Below are positions 18,357-27,127 of a stretch of 64,000 nucleotides of DNA, piece after piece. Position 1 is the stretch's first letter. Every line of letters starts with the position of its first letter. The stretch is taken from positions 29,626 through 93,625 of the forward strand of contig QEVJ01000011.1 of assembly GCA_003576845.1 (NCBI GenBank). Direction: 5' to 3'. The notes under the pieces were generated by a model. It saw only the letters and a program-made list of their open reading frames with translations, was not told where the DNA came from and did not search any database. Origin of the DNA: Planctomycetota bacterium. Its GTDB lineage: Bacteria > Planctomycetota > Planctomycetia > Pirellulales > PLA5. The position numbers and the translations under genes were made by a program.

Positions 18357-19460
18357 ATGTCGCGAGCCTTGTTTTCTCGCCGGACGCTGCTTGCCGCTGG
18401 CCCTTTGGCTCTGGCGCCGCTGTCGTATTGGACTTCGCGTCTGGCCGCCGCTCCGGACGACGCCGTGCCGCCCAAGCCGAGCGATGCCGAGCTAACCGGC
18501 GACGAGATTACCGTCGCCTCGAAGGCCGCCATGAAGCGGGCGACCGATTTCCTGCTCCGCACGTTCAACAGCGACGACGGCTGCGGGACCGACATCCGCC
18601 ACCCCAGCGACATCGGCTGCTCGGCGATGGTCGGCCTCGCGCTGCTCGCCCAGGGGCATACCGTCATCGAGGGCGAACTGTACCAGCGGGTCGATCGCGT
18701 CCTGCGATACATGCTCCGCACGGTCAACCAGATGCCGGCCAACAACATCACGAGCCAGTTCGGCACGCAGTTGCAGAACAAGATCGGCGTGCAGGCCCAC
18801 ACGTTCTTCGCCACGCTGTTCTTGAGCCAGGTGATCGGCGAGGACTCGGACGAAGAAAACCGCGTTCGCCGGGCGCTCAAGCGGCTCGTCGACGTGATCG
18901 CCCGGCAGCAGACCCACGACGGGCACTGGGGCCAGGAAAGCTGGGCCCCGATGCTCGGTACCGTGATGGGCTGGGTCGCGCTCCGCGGGGCGCACTACGC
19001 CGGCTTCCGCGTCGCCGCGTCCGCCGAAAAGACCGCCGACCATATCATCAAGTCGATGACCACCGAGCTCAATCGGCATCAGCAAAGTTGGATGCACCAG
19101 CTTTACAAGAACGCGACCGGCGTCCGCGTGCTCTACGCGTCGAAGCGCGACGACGAGGCGATCGCCCGCAAGGCGTTCGAGAGCGTGCTCGCGCTCATCA
19201 AGGGGAGCGATTCGCCGTTTTCGCAGGCCGGCGGCGAAGAGTTCCTCTCGTTCCACCTCATCACCGAAACGATGCTCCAGAAAGGCGGCGCGGATTGGAA
19301 AACGTGGTATCCGCTCGTGCGCGACAAGCTGCTCGCCGTTCAGAACAGCGACGGCAGTTGGACAGGGCACCACTGCATCACGAGCCGGACATTCTGCACG
19401 GCGGCGGCAACGCTCGTCCTCGCCGCGCCCAATCGGTTTCTGCCGATCTCGCAGCAGTAG
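18357..19460 (+). CDS. Exported prenyltransferase/squalene-cyclase-repeat protein
   Basis: The product is 367 aa from ATG 18357, with AAGGA 7-11 bases upstream. The start FSRRTLLAAGPLALAPL is a Tat-type signal (RR followed by a weak hydrophobic core). The mature part has alpha-alpha-barrel repeats of the terpenoid cyclase/prenyltransferase type: CSAMVGLALLAQGH, QTHDGHWGQESWAP, QNSDGSWTGHHCITSRTFCTAAATLVL. The DxDD active-site motif of squalene-hopene cyclases is not seen, so it is probably a repeat protein without cyclase activity, as many planctomycete relatives are. Confidence 0.75.
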   Translation: MSRALFSRRTLLAAGPLALAPLSYWTSRLAAAPDDAVPPKPSDAELTGDEITVASKAAMKRATDFLLRTFNSDDGCGTDIRHPSDIGCSAMVGLALLAQGHTVIEGELYQRVDRVLRYMLRTVNQMPANNITSQFGTQLQNKIGVQAHTFFATLFLSQVIGEDSDEENRVRRALKRLVDVIARQQTHDGHWGQESWAPMLGTVMGWVALRGAHYAGFRVAASAEKTADHIIKSMTTELNRHQQSWMHQLYKNATGVRVLYASKRDDEAIARKAFESVLALIKGSDSPFSQAGGEEFLSFHLITETMLQKGGADWKTWYPLVRDKLLAVQNSDGSWTGHHCITSRTFCTAAATLVLAAPNRFLPISQQ

Positions 19461-19481
19461 TGTGCGTCGCGAGTTCGCGTC

Positions 19482-20645
19482 TCATTCCGCCACGAACTGG
19501 ATGCACACGGGCGAAGGACATTCGACGAGATCGCCGACGGGTTTGAGCTTGCCGCTGTCCTGGTTGATGCTGAACACCGCGATCGTGTCGCTCGATTGGT
19601 TTTCGGCGAGCAGCCACTTGCCGGTCGGGTCGATAGCGAAGTTTCTGGGCGTCTTGCCGCGGGTCGACTGGTTTTCTACGTAGGTGAGCGTGCCTCTTGC
19701 CGGGTCGATGGCGTAGACGACGATCGTGTCGTGCCCGCGGTTCGAGCCGTAGAGGAACTTGCCCGACAGATGGACGTGGACGTCGGCCGTGCTCCAACCG
19801 TTTTGATACGTTTCGTCGGGCCGCAGTGTGCTGAGCGTCTGTAGCTCCTTGAGCGTGCCTTTGTCGGCGTCGTAGGCGAGGGCCGTCATCGTGCAGTTGA
19901 TCTCGTTGATCGCGTAGGCGAACTTGCCGCTGGGGTGAAACGCAAAATGCCGCGGGCCGGCGCCGGGCTTCATCTTCGTATGCGGCGGGTCGTTTGCCGT
20001 GAGCGATCCGCTGTCCGCGTCGAACTTGTAAACGAGCAACTGGTCGAGACCAAGATCGGCGGCGACTGCGAACTTGTTCGCTGCGTCGAGGTTGATCGAA
20101 TGGGCGTGCGGTTCCTTTTGCCGCGCGGGATTGACGCTGGAACCGGTGTGTTTGATGTCGGCGGTCATTTTGCCGAGCTTGCCGTCGCCGCCGATGGCAA
20201 TGGCCGCCACGGTTCCGCCGCCATAGTTGGCCACGAGCACGTATTTGCCGAGCTTGTCGACGGTCAGGTGACACGGACCCGCGCTGCCGCTGGGCGATTC
20301 ATTGAGCTTTGTCAGCTTGCCGGTGGCTTTGTCGATGGCGAGCGCCGCGACACCGCCGGTTTTCTTGCCGTCAAAGTTGTCGATCTCGCTCACGGCGTAG
20401 ACGTACTTGCCGGTCGGATGCACGGCGAGGAACGAGGGGCTTTTCAACTCGGCGGCGAGGCCGAGCGATTCGAGCTTGCCCCCCGTCGCCGCGTCGAAGC
20501 GAAAGGCGTAGATGCCCTGGCTCTTGCCGCCGGTGTAGGTACCGACGTACATGAGGTACGACGACGGCGCGGCGATTGCGGTGTTGGCGGCGGTTGCGGC
20601 CGCGAGCGACAAAAGTCCGACGGCGATAAGGCGGGTGACGTTCAT
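19482..20645 (-). CDS. Secreted lactonase-family seven-bladed beta-propeller
   Basis: The 387-aa product has a signal peptide (NVTRLIAVGLLSLAAATAANTAIA) and then the YbhE / 6-phosphogluconolactonase-type propeller. Repeated blade motifs include YLMYVGTYTGGKSQGIYAFRFD, SPSFLAVHPTGKYVYAVSE, GPCHLTVDKLGKYVLVANY, GPRHFAFHPSGKFAYAINE and TPRNFAIDPTGKWLLAENQ. Family members hydrolyse sugar lactones. Export makes a role in the pentose phosphate pathway unlikely, so the substrate is probably an extracellular lactone. It is convergent with the cyclase-repeat gene, 21 bases apart. Confidence 0.88.
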   Translation of the reverse strand: MNVTRLIAVGLLSLAAATAANTAIAAPSSYLMYVGTYTGGKSQGIYAFRFDAATGGKLESLGLAAELKSPSFLAVHPTGKYVYAVSEIDNFDGKKTGGVAALAIDKATGKLTKLNESPSGSAGPCHLTVDKLGKYVLVANYGGGTVAAIAIGGDGKLGKMTADIKHTGSSVNPARQKEPHAHSINLDAANKFAVAADLGLDQLLVYKFDADSGSLTANDPPHTKMKPGAGPRHFAFHPSGKFAYAINEINCTMTALAYDADKGTLKELQTLSTLRPDETYQNGWSTADVHVHLSGKFLYGSNRGHDTIVVYAIDPARGTLTYVENQSTRGKTPRNFAIDPTGKWLLAENQSSDTIAVFSINQDSGKLKPVGDLVECPSPVCIQFVAE

Positions 20646-20754
20646 GGCAGATTGTTTCGTGAGGGTGGAAGTTGGGCTAACATAAGAGGCATACATCGGC
20701 GTTCCAAGTTTAGACCGATTCCAACCCCGTTCGCAATCCTGGCGGAGGATCATC

Positions 20755-22122
20755 ATGGCCCGCAATTCGCGTTCGCAAGCCGTCTCGCGTCGCAAGTTTC
20801 TCCAGACGAGCGTGGCCGTGGCCGCGGTGCCCACGATTATTTCGGCGCGGGCCATCGGCCGCGAGAATGCCGTCGCCGCCAGCGAGCGGGTGACGATCGG
20901 CATCATCGGCACGGGCAATCAGGGCCACAACGATATTCGCTCGTTCCTCGGCGACAACCGCGTGCAGATCGTCGCCGTGTGCGACGTGAACCGCGAGAGC
21001 GCGGGCTATTGGAACGGCGGCGTCGCGGGCCGCGAACCGGCCAAGCGGCTCGTCGAAGGGCATTACGCCAAGAACAAACCGAGCGGCGAGTACAAAGGTT
21101 GCGATACGTACGTCGATTTCCGCGACGTTCTCGCCCGCAAGGACATCGACGCGGTCGAGGTCTGCACGCCCGACCATTGGCACGCGATCCCGGTCATCGA
21201 AGCGTGCAAGGCCGGCAAAGACGTCTACTGCCAAAAGCCGCTGTCGCTCACGATCGCCGAGGGCCGCGCGATGTGCAACGCGGTGAAGAAGCACGAACGC
21301 ATCTTTCAGACCGGCAGCCAACAGCGGAGCGATCGGAACTTTCGCCGGGCGTGCGAACTGGTGCTCAACGGACGGATCGGCAAGCTGCACACGGTCCGCG
21401 TCGGATTGCCTGGCGGCCGGCCCGACCTCGGCAAGACGGGCGATCGTAAGAAGCCCGAAAAGGTCCCGGAAGGTTTCGACTACGACCGTTGGCTCGGTCC
21501 TGCGCCGGAGGCGCCGTATGCCCCCGCGCGGTGCCACGTGAACTTTCGCTGGATTTACGACTACTCCGGCGGGCAGGTGACGGACTGGGGCGGGCATCAC
21601 CCCGACTGCGCCCAGTGGGGCATGGGCACGGAGCTTACCGGCCCGATCGAGATTCGCGCCGCCAAGGGCGAGTTCCCGAAGGACGAGCTGTGGAACACGG
21701 CCACCGAGTTCCATTTCGAGGCGATTTACAAGAGCGGCGTGAAGATGATCGTCTCGAACCGCGAGAAGATGGGCGTTCGCTTCGAGGGGAGCGACGGCTG
21801 GGTCACGGCGGATCGCGGCCGCCACGACGCGCTCGACAAGAAGATTCTCGACTCGAAGATCGGCGAAAGCGAGATTCACTTGTACGAAAGCAACGACCAT
21901 TTCCGCAACTTCATCGACGGCGTGCTCGCGCGGAAAGAATGCGTCGCGCCGTGCGAGGTGGCCCACCGCTCGATTACGATTTGCCACCTGGGCAACATCG
22001 CCATGCGGCTGGGTCGCGAGTCGCTCAAGTGGAACCCCGAGAAGGAAGAGATCGTCGACGACGCCGAGGCGGCGAAGTGGCTGAGTCGGGAGTATCGAGC
22101 GCCGTGGAAGTTGGAGGCGTGA
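20755..22122 (+). CDS. Tat-exported Gfo/Idh/MocA-family oxidoreductase
   Basis: The 455-aa product has a Tat signal SRRKFLQTSVAVAAVPTI (residues 11-28) and a Rossmann opening VTIGIIGTGNQGHND near 46-60. CTPDHWHAIPVIEACKAGKDVYCQKPLSLT has the family's conserved Lys-Pro region, and the C-terminal alpha/beta substrate domain has the GG.VTDWGGHHPDCAQWG block. These exported dehydrogenase-like proteins are expanded in Planctomycetes, where they are thought to act on sugars with a tightly bound NAD(P). GGAGG lies 9 bases before the ATG. The last 29 bases of its coding end recur 120 bases downstream. Confidence 0.9.
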   Translation: MARNSRSQAVSRRKFLQTSVAVAAVPTIISARAIGRENAVAASERVTIGIIGTGNQGHNDIRSFLGDNRVQIVAVCDVNRESAGYWNGGVAGREPAKRLVEGHYAKNKPSGEYKGCDTYVDFRDVLARKDIDAVEVCTPDHWHAIPVIEACKAGKDVYCQKPLSLTIAEGRAMCNAVKKHERIFQTGSQQRSDRNFRRACELVLNGRIGKLHTVRVGLPGGRPDLGKTGDRKKPEKVPEGFDYDRWLGPAPEAPYAPARCHVNFRWIYDYSGGQVTDWGGHHPDCAQWGMGTELTGPIEIRAAKGEFPKDELWNTATEFHFEAIYKSGVKMIVSNREKMGVRFEGSDGWVTADRGRHDALDKKILDSKIGESEIHLYESNDHFRNFIDGVLARKECVAPCEVAHRSITICHLGNIAMRLGRESLKWNPEKEEIVDDAEAAKWLSREYRAPWKLEA

Positions 22123-22217
22123 GCGCGGGATGCGGGAAACCTAACGGTCGGACACGTGCCACGGTCGGGAGACCGCGACACAACGGGAGCGGCGAAGTGG
22201 CTGAATCGGGAGTGTCG
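22069..22217. repeat. 29-bp direct duplication at the 3' end of the oxidoreductase gene
   Basis: The block at 22069-22097 (starting GCGGCGAAGTGG) recurs at 22189-22217 with two mismatches, exactly 120 bases apart. The first copy is coding; the second is intergenic. Confidence 0.8.
22153..22181. repeat. Dispersed inverted repeat, left copy
   Basis: A block centred on CGGTCGGGAGACCG. Its reverse complement matches 22931-22959 at about 25 of 29 positions. The two copies flank the lipoprotein gene 22295-22903. A related block is at 41453-41480. Confidence 0.65.
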
Positions 22218-22294
22218 GACGACACGGGCATTGAAAGATTTATGATGTAACGGGCGGCAAGTCGCCGCGCCGTTTGAATTGCGCGACATATTCT

Positions 22295-22903
22295 ATGAAA
22301 GCGCTGTTGATTCTAGGTCTCGGCTTAATCTGCTTCGCAGGTTGCCAGCATCGCCGACCACGGATTCCCGACCACCTTCCGGTGCCGGAGAACGTCTATT
22401 ATGCAAGGGAGACGCGGCAAATCCGCCTCGAGATCGATGGTCGGCAATTCAAACCAACAGTCGACCTTGAAAAGGATGTTATTGCCCGTGACTATTACGG
22501 GGTTACCGTCATCGTAATAGTCGGTGACGGGAGGCCTCGCGCGGCTGTAATCGAAACAAAGGACGGGCGAATCGGGACCTTCGGAGCCTATGCCGAAGAG
22601 ACATGGGACACCGCATGGTCGAACATCTGCGACGGCAACATCGACGCGCGGGTTCCTATCGGTTCCGACATCCGCAGGTACTTGTTTCTAATTCGATATG
22701 GCAGGGTTGGCGAAATCGACGGCGAGCGGCATGTATTCGAAATGGAAGCATCCGATCTGCCGGATTCGCCGGACGAATTCGTCCGAGTGGCGAAGTTCAG
22801 CGAGTTGCCAAGATTCGAAGATCGACACGATCGCGAAACGATCAAGGTCAGTGAAATTGCTGCGAAGGCCTATGCGAAGGAACTAAGGAAGCTGCTGGAC
22901 TGA
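22295..22903 (+). CDS. Hypothetical lipoprotein
   Basis: A 202-aa product from ATG 22295. MKALLILGLGLICFAGC is a type II signal peptide with lipobox FAGC (Cys17). The mature protein mixes strands and helices: IRLEIDGRQFKPTVD, YYGVTVIVIVGDGRPRAAVIETKDG, and a basic C-terminal helix (EIAAKAYAKELRKLL). No domain recognised. It is flanked by inverted copies of a dispersed repeat. Confidence 0.65.
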   Translation: MKALLILGLGLICFAGCQHRRPRIPDHLPVPENVYYARETRQIRLEIDGRQFKPTVDLEKDVIARDYYGVTVIVIVGDGRPRAAVIETKDGRIGTFGAYAEETWDTAWSNICDGNIDARVPIGSDIRRYLFLIRYGRVGEIDGERHVFEMEASDLPDSPDEFVRVAKFSELPRFEDRHDRETIKVSEIAAKAYAKELRKLLD

Positions 22904-22930
22904 AGTGCATTGCGAGGTACTAACCCCGTC

Positions 22931-22959
22931 GTGTCGTGGTCTCCCGACCTCGGCACTTG
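22931..22959. repeat. Dispersed inverted repeat, right copy
   Basis: Inverted partner of 22153-22181 (GGTCTCCCGACC core), 28 bases after the lipoprotein stop codon. Confidence 0.65.
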
Positions 22960-23031
22960 CTAGGCCGTCAGGTCTCCCGCATTCCACGGGGTATTGCCGA
23001 CAATCGACGCAACGAAACTGGATAAAGTCTG

Positions 23032-23625
23032 ATGGGATCCAAACGCACGCGGATTACTTCACCTTCTGCGGCCCTATTGTCGATCGTGGCGATCATTGCA
23101 ACGGGATGCGACGCACCGCGCGGATCGCCCGCGCCAAAGATTGACTTTCACAAGGTGCTGCGCTGGCCTTGGGTCGAGGAAAGCAAGACCGGCACTCCAG
23201 GCATCGACTACGGAGAGATTTGGTGTGCCATGGACCGACGCGCCGACGACAAACCGCTCGTCGCAATCTGGTTCGATGCCTGGCCCGCGGGGCAGCAGAT
23301 TGGGCGATCTCGTGGCACGCTTGCGGCAAGCGAACACAAGCAACCCATCCGATTCGACCATGGCAAGGTCGTCACCGTCGAATATCGAATGGAAGCCGGT
23401 CACGAAGGCATACTCGACTTCCGGATCGACGGCAAGGAATACAATTTGGACTCCGGCCGCCTGTTCCTCATTACGATTCGCGAAGGAGCGCCAAGAGCCC
23501 TGCAACTCCAGCGAGAACTCGGGCCAGAGGGTATGAAATTCGACGCCGGCTCGATTGGCGCGTCAGCCCACGCGGACACGGAAATTCGCGAGTTCTTCAA
23601 ATCCGCAGCCAAGCACTCGCCATAG
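23032..23625 (+). CDS. Hypothetical lipoprotein
   Basis: A 197-aa product with an N-terminal signal ending in a lipobox (LLSIVAIIATGC, Cys26). The mature part is polar with no recognisable domain: WPWVEESKTGTPGIDYGEIWCAMDRR, EAGHEGILDFRIDGKEYNLDSGRLFLITIREG. It resembles in size and position the preceding lipoprotein, but I see no sequence similarity between them. Confidence 0.6.
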   Translation: MGSKRTRITSPSAALLSIVAIIATGCDAPRGSPAPKIDFHKVLRWPWVEESKTGTPGIDYGEIWCAMDRRADDKPLVAIWFDAWPAGQQIGRSRGTLAASEHKQPIRFDHGKVVTVEYRMEAGHEGILDFRIDGKEYNLDSGRLFLITIREGAPRALQLQRELGPEGMKFDAGSIGASAHADTEIREFFKSAAKHSP

Positions 23626-23629
23626 AAAC

Positions 23630-23662
23630 AGCCCGCGGAAACGCCAAGCGTCCCCGCGGGCT
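23630..23662. terminator. Hairpin between convergent genes
   Basis: AGCCCGCGG pairs with CCGCGGGCT (9 bp) over a 15-base loop, between the stop of the lipoprotein gene and the stop of the cytochrome-like gene. There is no T-run, so it is a probable bidirectional hairpin barrier rather than a classic terminator. Confidence 0.5.
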
Positions 23663-23697
23663 GATGTCGGTTGACGGTCTTTGGTTCGCGGGGACGA

Positions 23698-24123
23698 CTA
23701 CTCGTCGCCGCCCGCATCGGCCGGGGCTTCGACCGGCAGCTTGCCTTCCTTGAGGAGTTCGCCGAAGGTCGGGCCGCTGCCGTTTTTCATGGCTTCGACC
23801 TTGATGAGCGCGTCTTGGATCTTGGCAATGTCCTTCTTGTCCTTCTTGCCGATGAACTTTTCGAGCGCTTTGCCGTAGGCGTTGTGGTTCTTCTTGCTCA
23901 CCTTGCCGTCGGGACCTTTGTTCGGGTCGTGGCAGACGTTGCACTTGGCGACCTTGACCGCGGCGGCGATCGCTTTTTGCTGGTCGGTGCTTTCATCGCC
24001 GACATACTTCGCGTCGAACTGTTTCTTGAACTCCGGAAACGCGCTGGCCGTGTTCGGGCGGATCGACGAGAGCGCGGCCACGGCCAAGAGTCCACAACCG
24101 AGCGTCAGACAGACCTTCTTCAT
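23698..24123 (-). CDS. Secreted monohaem c-type cytochrome-like protein
   Basis: The 141-aa product has a signal peptide (KKVCLTLGCGLLAVAALSSIRPNTASA) and one CNVCH haem-binding motif at 61-65, then a Lys-rich middle (KNHNAYGKALEKFIGKKDKKDIAKIQDALIKVEAMK) and an acidic end. It is shorter than standard class I cytochromes, and a distal Met ligand is not obvious. This kind of small CxxCH protein is frequent in Planctomycetes. Covalent haem attachment is inferred from the motif. Confidence 0.7.
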   Translation of the reverse strand: MKKVCLTLGCGLLAVAALSSIRPNTASAFPEFKKQFDAKYVGDESTDQQKAIAAAVKVAKCNVCHDPNKGPDGKVSKKNHNAYGKALEKFIGKKDKKDIAKIQDALIKVEAMKNGSGPTFGELLKEGKLPVEAPADAGGDE

Positions 24124-24413
24124 GCGTCGAATCTCCAAGGATCGCGGGTGAGGTGTCGCTTGCTGGACACCCGGGGATGCAAGCCCACTCCCGACTTACG
24201 AATCGAAGGCGGGACCGGTTCGCCGCAACGCACGCGGACACAACCGGCGAGGAGCAGGCGGCGGGTAGGGTCAACTTTTTCAGTAAAGCCCGACGGCCGA
24301 AAGTTGTCAAGTTGATCGACGACCCCTCGCGATGGTGGTGTGTCCTCGGTTGTGCGGATTCGCTCGGTGGGTCGCGGGGCCCAGGGTGCGGTGTTCTGAG
24401 GCGCTAACCACTG

Positions 24414-24995
24414 CTAGCAATACTCCGACGCCCACTGGGCCCACTGCTGGGCGATTTCTTTTTCGCTCGGCCCTTCGCCGCGTTGCTGCCGGCCGGCGTA
24501 GATGGTCTCGAAATCCTCGACCGCTTGCCGCGTCGCCAATGCCGCGCTCGGCGCGAGCCGGTCGATGAATAGCACGCCGTCGAGGTGGTCCGTTTCGTGC
24601 TGAATGACGCGGGCGAGCATCCCTTCGGCTTCTTCGCGGACTTCGTTCCCAGCAAGGTCGTAGGCGTGGATCACGATCCGCTCGCTCCGCGTCACGTCGC
24701 CGTAAAGCCCGGGCAGGCTCAAGCAGCCCTCCTCGCCGACCTTTTGGCCCTTGGGCTTCGAGATAACGGGATTGATGAACACCCGCTGCTGGTCGCGAGC
24801 GGCGGGATCGGCTTCGAGATTCGCGACAAAGAACCGCAGCGGCAGGTCGACCTGGTTCGCCGCCAAGCCGACGCCTTTGGCCGCATACATTAACTCGAAC
24901 ATTTCGTCGACGATTTTCCGCAGCCGCGCGTCGAACCGCCGCAGGGGTTTCGACGTGTGGCGAAGCGTCGGATGGGGATACTGAATGATCTGCAA
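24414..24995 (-). CDS. def: Peptide deformylase
   Basis: Def removes the formyl group from nascent N-terminal fMet. The 193-aa product has the three metal/active-site motifs in order: GLAANQ at 43-48, EGCLSLPG at 89-96 (Cys91 metal ligand) and QHETDHLDG near 132-140 (HExxH with two His ligands and the catalytic Glu). I start at TTG 24995, preceded by GGAGCG, giving the family N-terminus QIIQYPHPTLR. The frame continues 30 codons upstream without family match. No fmt gene is adjacent. Confidence 0.93.
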   Translation of the reverse strand: MQIIQYPHPTLRHTSKPLRRFDARLRKIVDEMFELMYAAKGVGLAANQVDLPLRFFVANLEADPAARDQQRVFINPVISKPKGQKVGEEGCLSLPGLYGDVTRSERIVIHAYDLAGNEVREEAEGMLARVIQHETDHLDGVLFIDRLAPSAALATRQAVEDFETIYAGRQQRGEGPSEKEIAQQWAQWASEYC

Positions 24996-25253
24996 GGTTC
25001 GCTCCGCGCGTCGGACCTCAGGGGGCGGGCAATTGGTCGCCGACACAAACAAAACCGGCCCAAACGCAACCGCTTGGACCGGCACAGACGATTATACGGG
25101 CGAGGCGCGCGGGGCCAAGTGCGTTCGGGGGAGGCGCCGTGCATGTTATGCTCCGCGGGGGCGGGGGCATCGGCTCGTTTCGTTGACCCACTCCTTCGCC
25201 AGTTCTAGAATTGTCCGAGCACGGGGTAATCTCCTTCTCGCAAAGGCCTTTCC

Positions 25254-26207
25254 ATGCGTGGCCGTCTTTCGGTGCCGGCGTGGCTGATTTCGACCGTGCT
25301 GCACGTGCTCGGGCTGTTCTTGGCGGCGGCGCTGACGGCGACTGCACCGCGCGGCGCGGCCGACGAACCGGTTCGAGAAATCGGGATCGTTTTGGCGCAG
25401 GATACGGGCGAGAAGCGGGAGTATTTCGAGGCGGAGACGCCGCAGGGCAACGCCGACGCGGACGATCCCGCGGCCGCCGGAAGCGACGACAGCGGGTCGA
25501 GCCTTTCCGCGACGCCGGGCAAGAGCGAATCGCCGCTCGACGCCGAGGACCTGCTGCCCGACGCGCCGGGAGCCATTCCCGGCGCGGTGGCCGATGGGCT
25601 CGTCGGCAACGCGGGGCAAGCCACCCGCGGCACGGGCGCGAACACGATGATCGGCGGAAGCGCCAAGACCAAAGTCTTTGGCGTCGAAGGGTCGGGATAT
25701 AAGTTCGTGTACGTGTTCGACCGCTCGGATAGCATGAGCGAGCCGAACGGGCGTCCGATGTCCGCGGCAAAGGCCGAACTCGTGGCCAGTCTCCGCAATC
25801 TCGACCGCACGCATCAATTTCAGATTATCTTTTTCAACCACGCCGATCCCGTGGTTTTCAACCCCACGGGGCAGACCGGCCGGCTGGTATTTGGCGACGA
25901 CGCGAACCGCAGCCTGGCGGAACGGTTCGTGGCGGGCGTGGCCCCAAATGGCGGCACGAATCCGGAAACGGCGCTCGTCATGGCCGTGAACATGCGGCCC
26001 GACGTGATTTTTTTTCTTACCGACGGCCAGGACCTTACGCTCTCGACGATTGACCGCGTGACGCGGCTCAACCGGGGCAACGCCTATATCAACGCGATCG
26101 AATTCGGCGCGGGACCGGGAAGCCCGAACGCCATGATGCTGCTGCTCGCCCGCCGCAATAACGGGCAGGCGGGGTATGTGGATACGACGTCGCTGCGGGG
26201 AGAATAG
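25254..26207 (+). CDS. vWA-domain protein with N-terminal membrane anchor
   Basis: The 317-aa product has one N-terminal hydrophobic helix (WLISTVLHVLGLFLAAALTA, residues 10-29). An acidic low-complexity linker (60-125) follows, then a von Willebrand A domain. The MIDAS motif DRSDSM is at 156-161 (D156, S158, S160), and the second and third MIDAS positions are in GGTNPETAL and FFLTDGQD. vWA domains bind protein partners through a metal ion. The ECF sigma gene follows 175 bases later; a functional link is possible but not shown. Confidence 0.8.
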   Translation: MRGRLSVPAWLISTVLHVLGLFLAAALTATAPRGAADEPVREIGIVLAQDTGEKREYFEAETPQGNADADDPAAAGSDDSGSSLSATPGKSESPLDAEDLLPDAPGAIPGAVADGLVGNAGQATRGTGANTMIGGSAKTKVFGVEGSGYKFVYVFDRSDSMSEPNGRPMSAAKAELVASLRNLDRTHQFQIIFFNHADPVVFNPTGQTGRLVFGDDANRSLAERFVAGVAPNGGTNPETALVMAVNMRPDVIFFLTDGQDLTLSTIDRVTRLNRGNAYINAIEFGAGPGSPNAMMLLLARRNNGQAGYVDTTSLRGE

Positions 26208-26237
26208 GATTCGGGGTTTGGGGATTCGGGATTCGGG
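26207..26237 (+). repeat. Heptamer-like array after the vWA gene
   Basis: Four GGATTCG/GGGTTTG-type units with a 7-base period, starting on the vWA stop codon. Confidence 0.7.
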
Positions 26238-26382
26238 CGTCGCGGCGAGCTTCCGGGCGTTTTTGGTCGCAAAAGTGTTGCGTCGCAGCCGCGGTAGAGG
26301 ACAGAATGGAGGCGGTTGCGGGGCGCCGGTCGACGCGGTTCGGCGATCGACCGGTCCGAACGCTTTAACGGAGTGCGTAGTC

Positions 26383-27027
26383 GTGGACGACGTGCGCGAG
26401 CAAGCCGATGCGGCGCTGATGCGCTGTGCCCAGGAGGGACGGGGCGAGGCGTTTGCCGAAATCGCCCGGCGGTATCACGGGCCGCTCTTGCGCGTCGCGC
26501 GGAGCCGGCTGGTGCGCGAGGATTGGGCCGAAGAGGCGGTGCAAGAGACGCTCATGGCCGCGCTTCGCTCGCGGCACACCTACGACGCCAGCCGCGGATT
26601 TCGCACCTGGCTGTGGACGATACTTTTGAACCAATGCACGGCCGTCCGGCGACGGCAAAACCGAGCCGGCCGCGTCGCGAATTGGACCGACCGCGGCGAA
26701 CCGATCGCCGACGGGCCGGCCGCGATCGAAGAACACGCCGTCGAGCCAGGCGATTCGCCGCTTGCGGCGCTGTTGTTCAAGGAACGGGCCGAACGGCTCG
26801 ATCGGTTGCTCGCGGAACTCGGCGAACCGCAGGCCGACGCGCTGCGGCTGCGGTTTTTTGCCGGCCTCAAGTTCCAAGAGATCGCCGACGCGATGGGCTG
26901 TTCGCTGCTCACCGCGAAGAATCGCGTGAAGGCGGGGCTGTTGCGGTTGGCGCGGATGTTGCCGTCGCCTTCGGCGGCGGGCGATGACGGACAACAACAC
27001 CCAGACGCGATGTGCGATGCGCCGTGA
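26383..27027 (+). CDS. ECF-type RNA polymerase sigma factor
   Basis: Extracytoplasmic-function sigma factors redirect RNA polymerase after release from an anti-sigma factor. The 214-aa product has region 2 at about 20-90 (EAFAEIARRYHGPLLRVARSRL, WAEEAVQETLMAALRSRHTYDASRGFRTWLWTILLNQ) and region 4 at about 140-200 (LGEPQADALRLRFFAGLKFQEIADAMGCSLLTAKNRVKAGLLRL). I choose GTG 26383, with GGAG 9 bases upstream. A longer frame extends upstream but is repeat-like. The anti-sigma gene follows, separated only by a heptamer array. Confidence 0.88.
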   Translation: MDDVREQADAALMRCAQEGRGEAFAEIARRYHGPLLRVARSRLVREDWAEEAVQETLMAALRSRHTYDASRGFRTWLWTILLNQCTAVRRRQNRAGRVANWTDRGEPIADGPAAIEEHAVEPGDSPLAALLFKERAERLDRLLAELGEPQADALRLRFFAGLKFQEIADAMGCSLLTAKNRVKAGLLRLARMLPSPSAAGDDGQQHPDAMCDAP

Positions 27028-27042
27028 GCGACGAACGGTTGG

Positions 27043-27126
27043 AATGGTGAATCGAAAACGGTGAATTGTGAATCGTGAATGCTGCTCCCCGAATCCCGCC
27101 CCTGAATCCTGACCCCCGACCCCTGC
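27043..27126 (+). repeat. Twelve-unit heptamer array before the anti-sigma gene
   Basis: The longest unbroken array on this strand: 84 bases in exact 7-base register. The first six units are A/T/G-rich (AATGGTG, AATCGTG type) and the last six are C-rich (AATCCCG, CCCCTGA, CCCCCGA type). It ends one base before the ATG at 27128. Confidence 0.92.
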
Positions 27127-27127
27127 C

